A stretch of DNA of 64,000 nt from CAIXZV01 sp963697365 (GCA_963697365.1 CAVONT010000019.1:44064-108063); one strand, 5' to 3'; shown: positions 45,461 to 55,443, counted from the stretch's first letter. Notes: generated by a model not told the origin, from the sequence alone. Translations and numbers: made by a program.

Positions 45461-46765
45461 ATGTCCAGCCCCCTCGTCGTCATGAAGTTCGGCGGCTCGT
45501 CTGTCGCGAACGCCGAGCGCATCAAGCGCGTTGCGCGGCGCATCGCACGAGAGCGTGCCAACGGCTCCGACCTGGTGGTCGTCGTCTCCGCAATGGGCGA
45601 CACGACCGACGAGCTGCTGGCGCTCGCCGCCGCCATCACCGACGATCCCGACGCCCGCGAGCTCGACGTCCTCCTGGCCACCGGCGAGCACCAGAGCGCC
45701 ACGCTCATGTCGATGGCCCTCCACGCGCTCGGCACCGCGGCGATCAGCCTCACCGGACACCCAGGCCGGGATCACCACCGATGGCCGCTACGGCAAGGCG
45801 AGGATCGCGGGAATCGACCCGCGCCGCGTGCGGGCCGAGATCGCGGCGGGCAAGGTCGTCATCGTCGCCGGCTTCCAGGGCATGTCCGTCAACAGCGACG
45901 GCCTCGAGGACAGCGACACGGCGAGCGATGTCCACGCCGCCGAGATCACCACGCTGGGGCGTGGCGGCTCGGACACCACCGCGGTCGCGCTCGCTGCCCA
46001 GCTGCAGGCGGACCGGTGCCAGATCTACACGGACGTCAAGGGCATCTACACCGCCGATCCGCGCATCGCGCTGGACGCGTCCCAGCTCCCCGTCATCGGT
46101 TACGAGGAGATGATGGAGCTGGCCAACCAGGGCGCCCAGGTGATGCAGGTCCGCGCCGTGGAGCTCGGCTGGGTCAACGACGTCGTCATCGAGGTCCTCA
46201 GCTCGTTCGAGGACGCCCCCGGAACCCTGATCAAGGAGGACCCGCTCGTGGAGCAGCGGAACAAGGTGCGGGGCCTCGCACACGACCGGAACGTGGCCAA
46301 GATCACGCTCGGTGGACGTGCCCGACAAGCCGGGCGTGGCGCATGACGTGTTCGGGCCGCTCGCCGAGGCCGGCGTCAACGTCGACATGATCGTGCAGAA
46401 CGTCGGTCACGGTGGCGCAACGGACATCTCGTTCACGATCCCGCGCGTGGAGCTGGCCAAGGCCAAGCGCCTGCTCGAACCGCTCATCCGCGAGCTCGGC
46501 TTCCGCGACATGACCACGGACTCGTCCGTGGCCAAGGTGTCGATCGTTGGGGCGGGCATCCAGAAACGCCCCCGGCTACGCAGCCAGGATGTTCGGGGTC
46601 ATGGCCGACACCGGGATCAACATCGAGATGATCTCGACGTCGGAGATCCGGATCACCGTGATCATCGCCGAGGACCGCGTGGAGGACGCCGTCCGCGCCC
46701 TGCACGCCGCGTTCAAGCTGGAGCAGCCCGAGGCGGCCGGCGCCGCCGGCGCTGCGGCCGGCTGA
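45461..46765 (+). CDS. lysC: Aspartate kinase with two ACT domains (frameshifted)
   Basis: About 433 residues. First step of the aspartate family (Lys, Met, Thr). MKFGGSSVANAERIK is the kinase N-motif; then VSAMGDTTDELLALA, VIVAGFQGMS, TTLGRGGSDTTAVALAAQLQ and YTDVKGIYTADPR. The C-terminal part has two ACT domains (VPDKPGVAHDVFGPLAEAGV and ARMFGVMADTGINIEMISTS) for feedback control, probably by Lys and/or Thr. Three single-base insertions (near 45758, 46312 and 46565) split the frame and together restore a multiple of three. The gene is 7 kb from hom-thrC-thrB. Confidence 0.92.
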
Positions 46766-46768
46766 GGC

Positions 46769-47669
46769 TTGTTGACAGGGGCTCCTGCCGGCGGTTCGTT
46801 CTTCAGCCGGGTCGAGCGGTACCCGACCGCCGGCAGCACCAATGACATCGTCCGGACGTGGCTGCTCGATGCCACGCCCGAGGTGTGCTGCGCGATCGCC
46901 GACGAGCAGACAGCCGGGCGCGGCCGGCACGGACGGACCTGGTCGGCGCCTGCGGGCGCGGGCCTCCTGTGCTCGCTCGGCTTCCGGCCCACGTACCTCC
47001 CGCCGGAACGTGCGTGGCGGGTGGCGGCGACCGTGGCGCTGGCGATGGTCGATGCCGCCGAGGACACCGCGGGACTCCCCGAGGGTGCCATCCGCCTGAA
47101 GTGGCCGAACGACCTTGTCATCGAGATCGCCGGGCCCGGCGCGCTCCTGGTCGGCCTGCAGACGGCTGACGCGCCGCCCACGGCTGGCCGGACGACTGGA
47201 AGCGGCGAAGATCGCAGGCGGTGCTCGGCGAGAGCGATGGCCTGGAACGGGACAACCCGCGGGTGGTGGTCGGGATCGGCATCAACGGGGACTGGGCACC
47301 GACGACTCCCGCCGGACATCGCGCACACGATGACGAGCCTGCGCGAGGCGTCGGGCTGGCTCGGCCAGTGGATCGTGATGTCCTCTTCGCCGCCTTCGCG
47401 GACCGGGTCGAGGGGCGGCTCGGCGCTGCGCGAAGGCCACTTCGACGTGGACGCATGGGTCCGCCGCCAGGGTCACCACCGGACGCGAGGTGACGCTCGA
47501 GGCGCCGGACGGCTCTGCGACCCAGCCGCTGCTGGCGCTCGCAGTGGATGCGTCGAGTGGCGCCCTCATCGTGGCCGATGACGAGGTCCCGGGTGGCGAG
47601 CGCCATGTGCACGCAGGCGAGGTCGTCCGTGTGCGCCTGGCCGGGTCCGTATCGCGGGACGGGGTGTAA
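46769..47669 (+). CDS. birA: Biotin--[acetyl-CoA-carboxylase] ligase (frameshifted)
   Basis: About 298 residues. Attaches biotin to the carrier domain of acetyl-CoA carboxylase. Motifs: TAGSTNDIVR, the biotinyl-AMP loop GRGRHGRTWS and KWPNDLV. Later parts are in other frames: VVVGIGINGDW near 47260-47290, VLFAAFADRVEGRLG near 47375-47420, and a C-terminal SH3-like VTLEAPDGSA to HAGEVVRVRLAGSV ending at TAA 47667. There is no N-terminal helix-turn-helix, so it is not a repressor. The start is TTG near 46769-46772, just after lysC. Placed upstream of the acc genes it serves. Confidence 0.85.
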
Positions 47670-47673
47670 CGCC

Positions 47674-48374
47674 GTGGCCCGTCCGGTGTTGAGTACCAGG
47701 GAGCGTGGCAGCGAGGGAGTCGTCACGCTCGATCGTGACCGGCGTCTCGTGGAGGCGGCGCGCCGGGACCCCCTCCAGTTCGACGCCCTGTACCGGAAGT
47801 ATCTCGCCCAGGTGTACGCCTTCGCGCTCTACGAGCTTGCCGACCACCACGCCGCCGAGGACGCCACGGAGCGGACATTCCTGCGCGCGCTGGCCGCGCT
47901 GCCGCGGTTCCGCGAGCAGGCTCGTCCCGAGGACGGCCCCGAGGCCTCCACGTTCCGCGTCTGGCTGTTCCGGATTGCCCGGAACGTGATCGCCAACGAG
48001 CGACGGAGCCGGTATCGGCGGCCCGCGAATTCGCTGGACGTCGCGCTGGGCGCCGGGTTCGCAATCGCGGATGGGACGGACCTCGAGGGCAATGCCGTCA
48101 CCCGGGATGAGGCCTCCGAGGCGCTCCGCGCGATGCGGGCCCTGCCCGACGACCGCCGCCGCGCCCTCGAGCTGCGGTTCGTGGAGGAGATGACCACGGC
48201 CGAGATCGCCGGCGTGCTGGGCAAGTCCGAAGGCGCGGGTGCGGGTGCTGATCCACCGGGCGCTCGGCGCGGTCTCCAGGGAGCTCGGCCGCGAGCGGGG
48301 CACGCAGGCGGCCCCCACGCATGCTGCCGCGACGCGCTCCGCGGCGGGGCACGAAGCCGGGCACCCACGCATGA
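47674..48374 (+). CDS. RNA polymerase sigma factor, ECF/sigma-70 family (frameshifted)
   Basis: About 230 residues. Region 2: FDALYRKYLAQVYAFALYEL, DATERTFLRALAALPRFREQ, and VWLFRIARNVIANERRSRYR, which would read the -10. Region 4: DDRRRALELRFVEEMTTAEI with KSEGA, then in the next frame VRVLIHRALGAVSREL, the -35-reading helix-turn-helix. One extra base lies near 48232. The stop is not clear: a TGA at 48372-48374, overlapping the next ATG (ATGA), is likely if a further base is wrong in between. The next gene is a single-TM protein, a possible regulator of this sigma factor. Confidence 0.82.
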
Positions 48375-48991
48375 CGGTCCCGCGCCTGCTAGACCACGAC
48401 GCCGGCCAGGTGGATGCGCTCGTTGCCGACCGCTACCTCGAGGACCTCCTCGCAGCCTCGGAGCGGCGCGCCGGCGACGCACCCTCGGACGCGACCCTGG
48501 ACCCGCAGCTCCGCCGTGCGGCGCTCGTGCTGCGTTCCGCGCTCGTGCGGGTTCATCCTTCGTTCCGCTTCGAGGAACGCCTCGCCGGGCGCCTCGCCGA
48601 CCTGGCCGCCGCGCAGGCGGCTCCTGCCATGGCGGCGGGCGGCGGCACGGTGATCCCCTTCCCGGGTCCGGTCGCCCCGGTCGCCGCATCTGTGGACGAC
48701 CCGCTGCTCGGGGCCGTCCTGGCGGGCGACCTCGATCCATCCGATGCGGACGCCGTGGCCCAGGCCTCGGGCGATGCCGCCAGCCGTACCCCGCTCATCG
48801 TGGTGGGCGGTGCGGCCATCACCTCGGCTGCCATCTCCCTCGTCGGGGTTGCCTGGGTCGCCTGGCGATGCGCCGGCCGCGGCGACACCCGGACCGCGGA
48901 GGCGCTGATGGGCCGCGCTGCCCGCTCCGCTCACGCCCGCAGGGCCGCCCGCGCGGCGCTGGCCGGCACCGGTCTCGGAGGCCCTGCCTGA
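48371..48991 (+). CDS. Single-TM protein next to the sigma factor, possible anti-sigma
   Basis: 206 residues: a cytosolic acidic N-terminal half (DALVADRYLEDLLAASERRA, FRFEERLAGRLADLAAAQ), a linker, one TM helix (LIVVGGAAITSAAISLVGVA) and a basic tail (RAARSAHARRAARAA). There is no ZAS zinc motif, so if it binds the sigma factor it is an unusual anti-sigma; this is an inference from coupling. Stop and the accD ATG overlap (TGATG). Confidence 0.55.
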   Translation: MTVPRLLDHDAGQVDALVADRYLEDLLAASERRAGDAPSDATLDPQLRRAALVLRSALVRVHPSFRFEERLAGRLADLAAAQAAPAMAAGGGTVIPFPGPVAPVAASVDDPLLGAVLAGDLDPSDADAVAQASGDAASRTPLIVVGGAAITSAAISLVGVAWVAWRCAGRGDTRTAEALMGRAARSAHARRAARAALAGTGLGGPA

Positions 48992-49849
48992 TGCCCGTCA
49001 ACTTCCCCCAGTTCCGGTCGCGCCGGGACAGCTACCCCGACAAGATGTGGACACGCTGCCCGTCCTGCCAAGGCGAGCAGCTGTTCAACAAGCAGCTGGA
49101 AAAGGCGATGCACGTGTGCCCGTCCTGCGGGCACCACTTCCGCCTCCCGGCCACGGCCCGGCTGGGCCAGCTGCTCGATCACGGGACCTTCGAGGAGCGC
49201 GACCCCGGGCTCGTCTCCGTCGACCCCCTCCGGTTCGTGGACCAGAAGCCGTACCCGGACCGCGTCGCCGCCGCCCAGGTCGCCACCGGCCTGCGCGACG
49301 CCGCCGTCTGGGGCTTCGGGCGCATCGAGAGCCAGCGCATCGCCATCCTGGTCATGGACTTCGGGTTCATGGGCGGCTCGATGGGCGCCGTGGTGGGGGA
49401 GAAGGTCGCCCGGGCTGCGGAGGGCGCGCTCGCCGAGCGCGTGGCCCTCGTGATCGTCTCCGCGTCCGGCGGCGCGCGCATGCAGGAGGGCACGCTGGCC
49501 CTTGTCCATGCAGCTGGCCAAGACGATGGCCGCCCTTGAGCGCCTGCGCGCGAACCGCGTGCCGTACGTGTCGGTCATGTCCGATCCCACGACCGGCGGC
49601 GTGTTCGCCTCGTACGCTGCGATGGGCGACGTCAACCTCGCGGAGCCCAACGCCCTGATCGGCTTCGCCGGAGCCCGCGTCGGGGCCGGGACCATCGGCC
49701 AGGAGCTGCCACCGGGCTTCCAGCGCTCGGAGTTCCTCTACCGTCACGGGTTCGTGGACCGGGTCGTCAGCCGCGCCGACCTGCGCGAGGAGCTGGCCCG
49801 CATCCTGCGCTTCCTCGCCCCGCACCAGGTGGAGGCCGCCCGTGCTTGA
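48991..49849 (+). CDS. accD: Acetyl-CoA carboxylase carboxyltransferase subunit beta
   Basis: About 285 residues. Zinc ribbon at the N-terminus: CPSCQGEQLF and HVCPSCGHHFRL, typical of bacterial AccD. Then FMGGSMGAVVGEKVARA and VSASGGARMQEG, and after one inserted T near 49503 MQLAKTMAALERLR, MSDPTTGGVFASYA and AGARVGAGTIGQELP. Transfers carboxyl from biotin to acetyl-CoA together with AccA. Its last codons overlap the accA start by eight bases. Confidence 0.93.
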
Positions 49850-50894
49850 GCGCATCGCCGCAAGCCGCGACGACTCGCTGCCTGCCGACACGACCGCCCC
49901 CGCCACGGACCCCGCCTCCGGACTCGAACCCGATCCCGCCGACCGCAAGGCCGAGGTCTGGGGTCGCGTGCAGCTGGCCAGGAACCTGCGCCGCCCGCGG
50001 ATCCTCGAGCTGCTCGGCGTCATGGCCGACGAGTTCGTCGAGCTCCACGGCGATCGCGTGTTCGGGGACGACGAGGCGGTTGTGGCGGGCTTCGCACTGA
50101 TCGGCGGGCACAGGGTCGCCGTCGTCGGCCAGCAGAAGGGCGCCGACACCGAGGAGAACGTCCGGCGCAGCTTCGGGATGCCCCATCCCGAGGGCTACCG
50201 CAAGGCGATGCGGATCATGGAGCTCGCCGAGCGCAGCGGCCTCCCCGTCGTCACGTTCGTGGACGTGCCGGGCGCCCATCCCGGCCCCGAGTCCGAGGAG
50301 CGGGGGATCGCCGAGGCCATCGCCCGGTCCGTCGGCCTGATGACCCGCCTGCGCACCCCCATCGTGACCGTCATCACCGGCGAGGGAGGGTCCGGCGGCG
50401 CCCTGGCGATCGCCGTGGGCGACGTGGTCCTCGCCCTCGAGAACGCGGTGTACTCGGTCATCTCCCCGGAGGGCTGCGCGAGCATCCTGTGGCGGACGAC
50501 GGACGAGGCCGCGACGGCCGCGCTCGCGATGCGCATGAGCGCCCAGGACCAGCAGGCCCTCGGCGTCATCGACGAGGTCATCCCGGAGCCGGCCGACGGC
50601 GCCCACACCGATGTCCCCGAGACCGCACGGCGCCTCAAGGCCGCCATCGTGCGCGAGCTCGAGCGACTTGCCGTCATTCCCGTCGACGACCTGCTCGATG
50701 CCCGCTATCGCCGCTACCGTGACTTCGGCCCGTACGAGGAGATCCTCGCCCCGGTCGCGCCCACCACCCCGACCCCGTCGCGCCAGGGCTTCGTCGACCG
50801 CATCCGCAGCATGTTCGACTCCCGCGCGTGGAACAGGTCGGGCCCGACCCAGGAAGCCCGCCAGCATGATCCTGAAGACAGCGAGGACGCGTAA
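49842..50894 (+). CDS. accA: Acetyl-CoA carboxylase carboxyltransferase subunit alpha
   Basis: 350 residues, GTG start. Family marks: VQLARNLRRPRILELL, ELHGDRVFGDDEAVVAGFA, QQKGADTEENVRRSFGMPHP, FVDVPGAHPG, GEGGSGGALAIAVGD and SVISPEGCASILWR. Complete, with no frameshift. Pairs with AccD just upstream to form the carboxyltransferase. The ~35-residue N-terminal lead (Asp/Ala/Pro-rich) and C-terminal tail are extra to the core. Confidence 0.95.
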   Translation: MLERIAASRDDSLPADTTAPATDPASGLEPDPADRKAEVWGRVQLARNLRRPRILELLGVMADEFVELHGDRVFGDDEAVVAGFALIGGHRVAVVGQQKGADTEENVRRSFGMPHPEGYRKAMRIMELAERSGLPVVTFVDVPGAHPGPESEERGIAEAIARSVGLMTRLRTPIVTVITGEGGSGGALAIAVGDVVLALENAVYSVISPEGCASILWRTTDEAATAALAMRMSAQDQQALGVIDEVIPEPADGAHTDVPETARRLKAAIVRELERLAVIPVDDLLDARYRRYRDFGPYEEILAPVAPTTPTPSRQGFVDRIRSMFDSRAWNRSGPTQEARQHDPEDSEDA

Positions 50895-50898
50895 GCCG

Positions 50899-51454
50899 AT
50901 GCCCGACCCGCGCCACCCGAGCGACCGGACCGCCGCAGCCCGGCAGGCCGACCACGCCTCGCTCGCCCGCCTGTCCGACACGCTCGTGCCGGCCCTCGTT
51001 GCCCGGCTCTCGGCGACCGGCCTCGGCGAAGCTCGAGGTCCACGAGGGTGACTGGGCGATCCGGTTGCGGCGGACGCCCCATGCGGCACCCGCCGGGCGA
51101 CGGTCGGACCGGAGCCGGCCGACGGCCCCCGCCGCTGGCCCGGCCACCGCGGCCGCCACCGCCTCGACGGCTCCCGCCAGTGACCGGGAGCGGGGCGTCG
51201 CCACCGCTCCTGCGGTCGGCGTCTTCCGCGCGATCGCCCAGGTTGGGGCCCGAGTCCAGGCCGGCGACCGGATCGCCACCGTGGACCTGCTCGGCATCCC
51301 GCAGGATGTCGCTGCACCGATCGACGGAACGGTGGTCGAGGTGTTCGCCCAGACCGGTGACGCCGTCGAGTACGGCGAGCCGATCGCGGCGGTCGAGGCC
51401 CCGGCCGAGCTCCGCGATCCGGACGAGGATGCTGCCGAGGAGGGCGCCCAGTGA
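50899..51454 (+). CDS. Biotin-carrier-like protein lacking the biotin lysine (frameshifted)
   Basis: About 184 residues. N-terminal helix DTLVPALVARLSATGLG, then (after one extra G near 51026) KLEVHEGDWAIRLRR, which matches the N-terminal domain of AccB. After an Ala/Pro linker comes a biotinyl/lipoyl beta fold: VGARVQAGDRIATVDLLG and PIDGTVVEVFAQTGDAVEYG. Where AccB has EAMKM the sequence is VDLLGIPQ, so the biotin Lys is gone. A second, normal AccB is encoded at 55440 in the same cluster. Probably a structural or regulatory partner of the carboxylase; this is an inference. Overlaps accC by four bases. Confidence 0.75.
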
Positions 51455-52821
51455 TCAGCCGGGTCCTCATCGCCAACCGGGGCGAGATCGCCCTGCGCAT
51501 CCTGCGTGCCTGCCGCACGCTGGGCATCGAGGCCGTCGTCGCCTACTCCGAGGCCGACCGCCTCTCGCTCGCCGCGCTCCTCGCCGACGAGGCGATCTGC
51601 ATCGGCCCAGCCGATGCCAGGCGCTCCTACCTCTCGGCACCTGCCCTGATCTCGGCTGCCCTGATCACCGGCTGTGATGCCATCCACCCGGGGTACGGCT
51701 TCCTCTCCGAGGACGACGCCTTCGCGGATGCCGTCCGTGCCCACGGCCTGACCTTCATCGGCCCGCCCGCCGCCGTGCTCGAGCGGTTCGCCTCCAAGGA
51801 GGAGGTCCGCCGCCTGCTGGCGTCGCACGGTCTGCCCACGATCCCGGGCTCGGGGCTCATCGACGACGAGGCCCACGCGCTGGCCGAGGCGGAGCGAGTC
51901 GGCTACCCGGTGCTGCTCAAGCCCTCGGCGGGCGGCGGCGGCAAGGGCATGCGCATGGTCCGTTCGCCTCGCGAGCTCGCGGCTGTGCTGCCCATCTGCC
52001 GGTCCGAGGCGAAGGCGGCCTTTGGCGACGACGCGCTGTACCTCGAGAAGTGGCTGGAGGACAACCGCCACGTCGAGATCCAGGTGGCCGTCGACCACTT
52101 CGGCAACGGCGTCCACCTCTGGGAGCGCGACTGCTCCATCCAGCGGCGGCACCAGAAGATCCTCGAGGAGTCCCCGTCGCCCGCGATCACCGTGGCCGCC
52201 CGGGCCGAGCTGGCCGACCGCGCGATCAAGGCCGTCGTCGCCGCGGGCTACCAGAACGTCGGCACGCTGGAGTTCCTGGTCGACAACGACGGCAACGCCT
52301 ACTTCATCGAGATCAACTGCCGCATCCAGGTGGAGCACCCGGTCACCGAGATGCTCACGGGGATCGACCTCGTGGCCACCCAGATCCGGATCGCGGCCGG
52401 CGAGCCCCTGGGCTTCACCCAGGCCGACGTCCGCCAGGACGGCCACGCGATCGAGTTCCGGATCAACGCCGAGGACCCCGAGCACGACTTCCGGCCGGGC
52501 GCAGGCACGATCGAGCGCTTCAACGCGCCAGGCGGGCCGGGCGTCCGCTTCGACTCGCACGCCTATGCGGGCTACGAGATCCCGCCCTACTACGACTCGC
52601 TGCTCGGCAAGCTCATCGTCTGGGGACCGACCCGCGCGGCCGCGATCGCCCGTGGCAAGGCGGCGCTCGGCGAGCTGGTCGTGGAGGGTGTCGTGACCAA
52701 CATCGCGATCCACCGCGCCCTGCTCGTGTCCGAGCCGTTCCTCGAGGGGCGTTTCACCACCAACCTCATGGACCGCATCGGCAGCGCGGCCTTCCTGGCC
52801 GCGGCGGACAGGTCCCGATGA
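51451..52821 (+). CDS. accC: Acetyl-CoA carboxylase biotin carboxylase subunit
   Basis: 456 residues, GTG start inside the previous stop (GTGA). N-terminal VLIANRGEIALRILRACRTL, HPGYGFLSED, ATP-grasp loop SAGGGGKGMRMV, CSIQRRHQKILEESPS, FIEINCRIQVEHPVTEM and AIEFRINAEDP are all the family signatures. Full length and uninterrupted. Carboxylates biotin on AccB with ATP and bicarbonate. Confidence 0.96.
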   Translation: MISRVLIANRGEIALRILRACRTLGIEAVVAYSEADRLSLAALLADEAICIGPADARRSYLSAPALISAALITGCDAIHPGYGFLSEDDAFADAVRAHGLTFIGPPAAVLERFASKEEVRRLLASHGLPTIPGSGLIDDEAHALAEAERVGYPVLLKPSAGGGGKGMRMVRSPRELAAVLPICRSEAKAAFGDDALYLEKWLEDNRHVEIQVAVDHFGNGVHLWERDCSIQRRHQKILEESPSPAITVAARAELADRAIKAVVAAGYQNVGTLEFLVDNDGNAYFIEINCRIQVEHPVTEMLTGIDLVATQIRIAAGEPLGFTQADVRQDGHAIEFRINAEDPEHDFRPGAGTIERFNAPGGPGVRFDSHAYAGYEIPPYYDSLLGKLIVWGPTRAAAIARGKAALGELVVEGVVTNIAIHRALLVSEPFLEGRFTTNLMDRIGSAAFLAAADRSR

Positions 52822-52927
52822 CGATCGCCGTCCTGGCCGGCACGTGCAGCCCTGCACGCAACGGCACGGCTGGCCCGCCGCCGACCCCACACCCTTCCCT
52901 CCCGCAGACCGCCTCCTGGAGTCTTCC

Positions 52928-53431
52928 GTGACCGACACCCAGCCCGACGCCACCACGAGCGACGACGCCGTCCCGTCGCCTGCCGCCCCGTTCTCGGTCC
53001 GGATGATCGAGGGCATGATCCCGCACCGCTGGCCGTTCCTCCTCGTCGACCGCATCGTCGAGTACGAGCGGGACGAGAAGCGCATCGTCGGCATCAAGGC
53101 CGTCACCGCCACCGAGTGGTTCTTCCAGGGCCACTTCCCGGGGCTGCCGGTGATGCCGGGCGTCCTCCAGGTGGAGGCGCTCGCCCAGGTCATGGGCTGC
53201 TACGTGGCCAACCAGCCGGGCTTCGGCGACCGCATCGGCCTGTTCGCGGGCATCGACGAGGTGCGCTTCAAGCGCGTCGTCGTCCCGGGCGACGTGCTCC
53301 GCCTCGAGGTCACGATGGAGAAGCTCGGCAGCCGCTTCGGCAAGGGCCGGGGCGTCGCCACCGTCGATGGCGAGGTGGCCTGCGAGGGGCTGCTGTCCTT
53401 CATCATCCCCCCGGCCGGGGTCCTCAAGTGA
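52928..53431 (+). CDS. fabZ: 3-hydroxyacyl-ACP dehydratase FabZ
   Basis: 167 residues, single hot-dog domain. IPHRWPFLLVDRI, GHFPGLPVMPGVLQVEALAQ with the catalytic His and Glu, and VRFKRVVVPGD are the FabZ signatures. GTG 52928 has GGAG upstream; an earlier start would add a Pro-rich stretch without match. An acidic ~25-residue lead precedes the fold. Stop overlaps the next GTG (GTGA). Confidence 0.93.
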   Translation: MTDTQPDATTSDDAVPSPAAPFSVRMIEGMIPHRWPFLLVDRIVEYERDEKRIVGIKAVTATEWFFQGHFPGLPVMPGVLQVEALAQVMGCYVANQPGFGDRIGLFAGIDEVRFKRVVVPGDVLRLEVTMEKLGSRFGKGRGVATVDGEVACEGLLSFIIPPAGVLK

Positions 53432-54175
53432 CCCGGATCGCCGTCCTCTCCGACATCCACGGCAACCTGCCGGCCCTCGAGGCGGTCGCCACCGAGATCC
53501 GGCGCATCAAGCCCGATGCCGTGCTGGTCGCAGGCGACCTCGTGCTCAACGGCCCGCACCCCAACGGCTGTGTCGACGCCCTGCGCTTCCTCGAGTCCGA
53601 GGGTGCGCTGATCGTGTCCGGCAACACGGACATCGCGGTCGGCGACTTCGACTACGGCGCCGCCTTCCCGCAGTGGACCGAGGGCGTGCCCGAGGCGGTG
53701 TCGGCGGCAGCCGGAGTGGGCGCACGACGAGCTTGGCGACACCCAGCTGGACTGGCTGCGCCGGCTGCCGGCCGAGCGGCGGATGCGCGCCGCCGACGGC
53801 ACGCTGGTGCTCGTGGTCCACGCGTCGCCCGGCTCCCAGACGGCCGGGTTCGACCAGGCGCTCGACGCCAACATCATCTTCGAGCGCGCTGCCGGCACGG
53901 ACGCCCGCGTGATGTGCGTGGGCCACACGCACATCCCGGAGGTCCGCGACCTCGGCTGGAAGATCATCGTCAACGACGGGTCCTGCGGCTATGTCTTCGA
54001 CGGCGACCCGACCGCGTCCTGGGCGATGGTCGACATCCACGAGGGCAACGTCACCGCCGAGATCAAGCGCACCGAGTACGACGTCCTGAGCGTGGCCAAC
54101 GCGATCTCGGAGCGTGGCCTGCCGGGCGATGTCTACCGCGCCGCCACCGTCCGCACCGGGAAGCTGGTCCGATGA
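53428..54175 (+). CDS. Metallophosphoesterase, YfcE-like (frameshifted)
   Basis: About 248 residues. Di-metal calcineurin-like fold: IAVLSDIHGNLPALEAV, VAGDLVLNGPHPNG, VSGNTDIAVGD, VVHASPGS and VMCVGHTHIPEVRDLG carry the metal ligands in order. One extra G near 53710 splits the frame after AVSAAA; the other frame continues WAHDELGDTQLDWLRRLP. Coupled at both ends (GTGA with fabZ, ATGA with fabF), so it is a true member of the fatty-acid operon. Its substrate there is unknown; a phosphodiester such as a nucleotide or pantetheine derivative is possible. Confidence 0.85.
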
Positions 54176-55443
54176 GCTGGTCCTGGCCGCAGCAGCCCCG
54201 CCGCGTCGTCGTGACCGGCATGGGCGCGGTCACCGCGCTCGGCAACGATGTCGCCAGCACCTGGGAGGGGCTCATCGCGGGCCGCTCTGGCGTCGCCCGC
54301 ATCACGGACTTCGATCCGGAGCGGGTGGATTCGAAGATCGCGGCCGAGGTCAAGGACTTCGACGCGAGCGGCGTGCTCGACCGCAAGGAGATGCGCCGGA
54401 CCGACCGGTACATCCAGTTCGGGCTGGTCTGTGCCCGCCAGGCCATGGACCAGGCCGGGTTGCCGGAGCGACTGGAGGACGAGCTTGCCGAGCGCACGGG
54501 CGTGATCCTGGGCTCCGGCCTGGGCGGGGTCCACACGCTGTTCGACAACGTGCTCACCATGGCCGAACGGGGTCCGGACCGGATCAGCCCGTTCTTCATC
54601 CCGATGGGCATTGCCAACGTCGGCGCCGGGCAGATCGCGATCGCGACCGGGGCGATCGGTCCCAACTTCGCCACGGTCTCCGCCTGCGCGACAGGCGGCC
54701 ACGCGCTGGGCGAGGCGTGGGAGACGATCCGCCGCGGCGACGCCGACGTGATGCTGGCAGGCGGCGTGGAAGCCGGCGTCCACGAGGCGACGATCGGTGG
54801 CTTCTCGTCGATGAAGGCGCTCTCCACCCGCAACGACGCCCCCGAGCGCGCCTCGCGCCCGTTCGACAAGGGCCGTGACGGCTTCGTGATGGGCGAGGGC
54901 TGTGGCGTGCTCGTGCTCGAAGCGCTCGAGCACGCGGAGGCGCGCGGCGCGACCCCGCTGGCGGAGCTGGTGGGCTACGGCGCGACGGCCGATGCCTCGC
55001 ACATCACGCTGCCAGCGCCTGGCGGCATCGGTGCCGTCCGGGCAGCCCGGCGGGCGATCGCGAAGGCGGGCATCGATCCGTCCGAGATCGTGCACGTCAA
55101 CGCGCACGCGACCTCCACCCCGGAGGGCGACAAGGCCGAGCTGCAGGCGATCTGGACGCTCTTCGGCGATCACGCGGGCGGCGTGGCAGTCACCGCGAGC
55201 AAGTCGGCCATCGGGCACACGCTGGGCGCGGCGGGAGCCATCGAGGCGGTCTTCACGATCATGGCCATGCGTGACGGCATCGTGCCTCCGACCCTCAACC
55301 TCGAGGACCCGGACGACAATGCCGCCGGCCTGGACCTCACGCCGCTCGTCGCGACACGTCGCGCCATTCCGGTGGCCATGTCGAACTCGTTCGGGTTCGG
55401 CGGCCAGAACACCGCCCTGGTCTTCCGGAGGTGGGACGCATGA
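54172..55443 (+). CDS. fabF: 3-oxoacyl-ACP synthase II
   Basis: 423 residues. Condensing enzyme that elongates acyl-ACP. VVVTGMGAVTALGNDV at the N-terminus, catalytic Cys in VSACATGGHALGEA, His residues in HVNAHATSTPEGD and KSAIGHTLGAAGA, and SNSFGFGGQNTALVF at the end. Uninterrupted. Overlaps the genes on both sides (ATGA). Confidence 0.95.
   Translation: MSWSWPQQPRRVVVTGMGAVTALGNDVASTWEGLIAGRSGVARITDFDPERVDSKIAAEVKDFDASGVLDRKEMRRTDRYIQFGLVCARQAMDQAGLPERLEDELAERTGVILGSGLGGVHTLFDNVLTMAERGPDRISPFFIPMGIANVGAGQIAIATGAIGPNFATVSACATGGHALGEAWETIRRGDADVMLAGGVEAGVHEATIGGFSSMKALSTRNDAPERASRPFDKGRDGFVMGEGCGVLVLEALEHAEARGATPLAELVGYGATADASHITLPAPGGIGAVRAARRAIAKAGIDPSEIVHVNAHATSTPEGDKAELQAIWTLFGDHAGGVAVTASKSAIGHTLGAAGAIEAVFTIMAMRDGIVPPTLNLEDPDDNAAGLDLTPLVATRRAIPVAMSNSFGFGGQNTALVFRRWDA

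Noticed and set aside
45461..46765. Programmed ribosomal frameshifting in lysC
   Set aside because: Three separate shifts, each removable as a duplicated base, and the same pattern in a dozen unrelated housekeeping genes, point to sequence error. No slippery heptamer with downstream structure was evident.
50674..53193. An 839-codon minus-strand frame over accA, the accB-like gene, accC and fabZ
   Set aside because: Shadow of four coupled, well-recognised genes; no domain seen.
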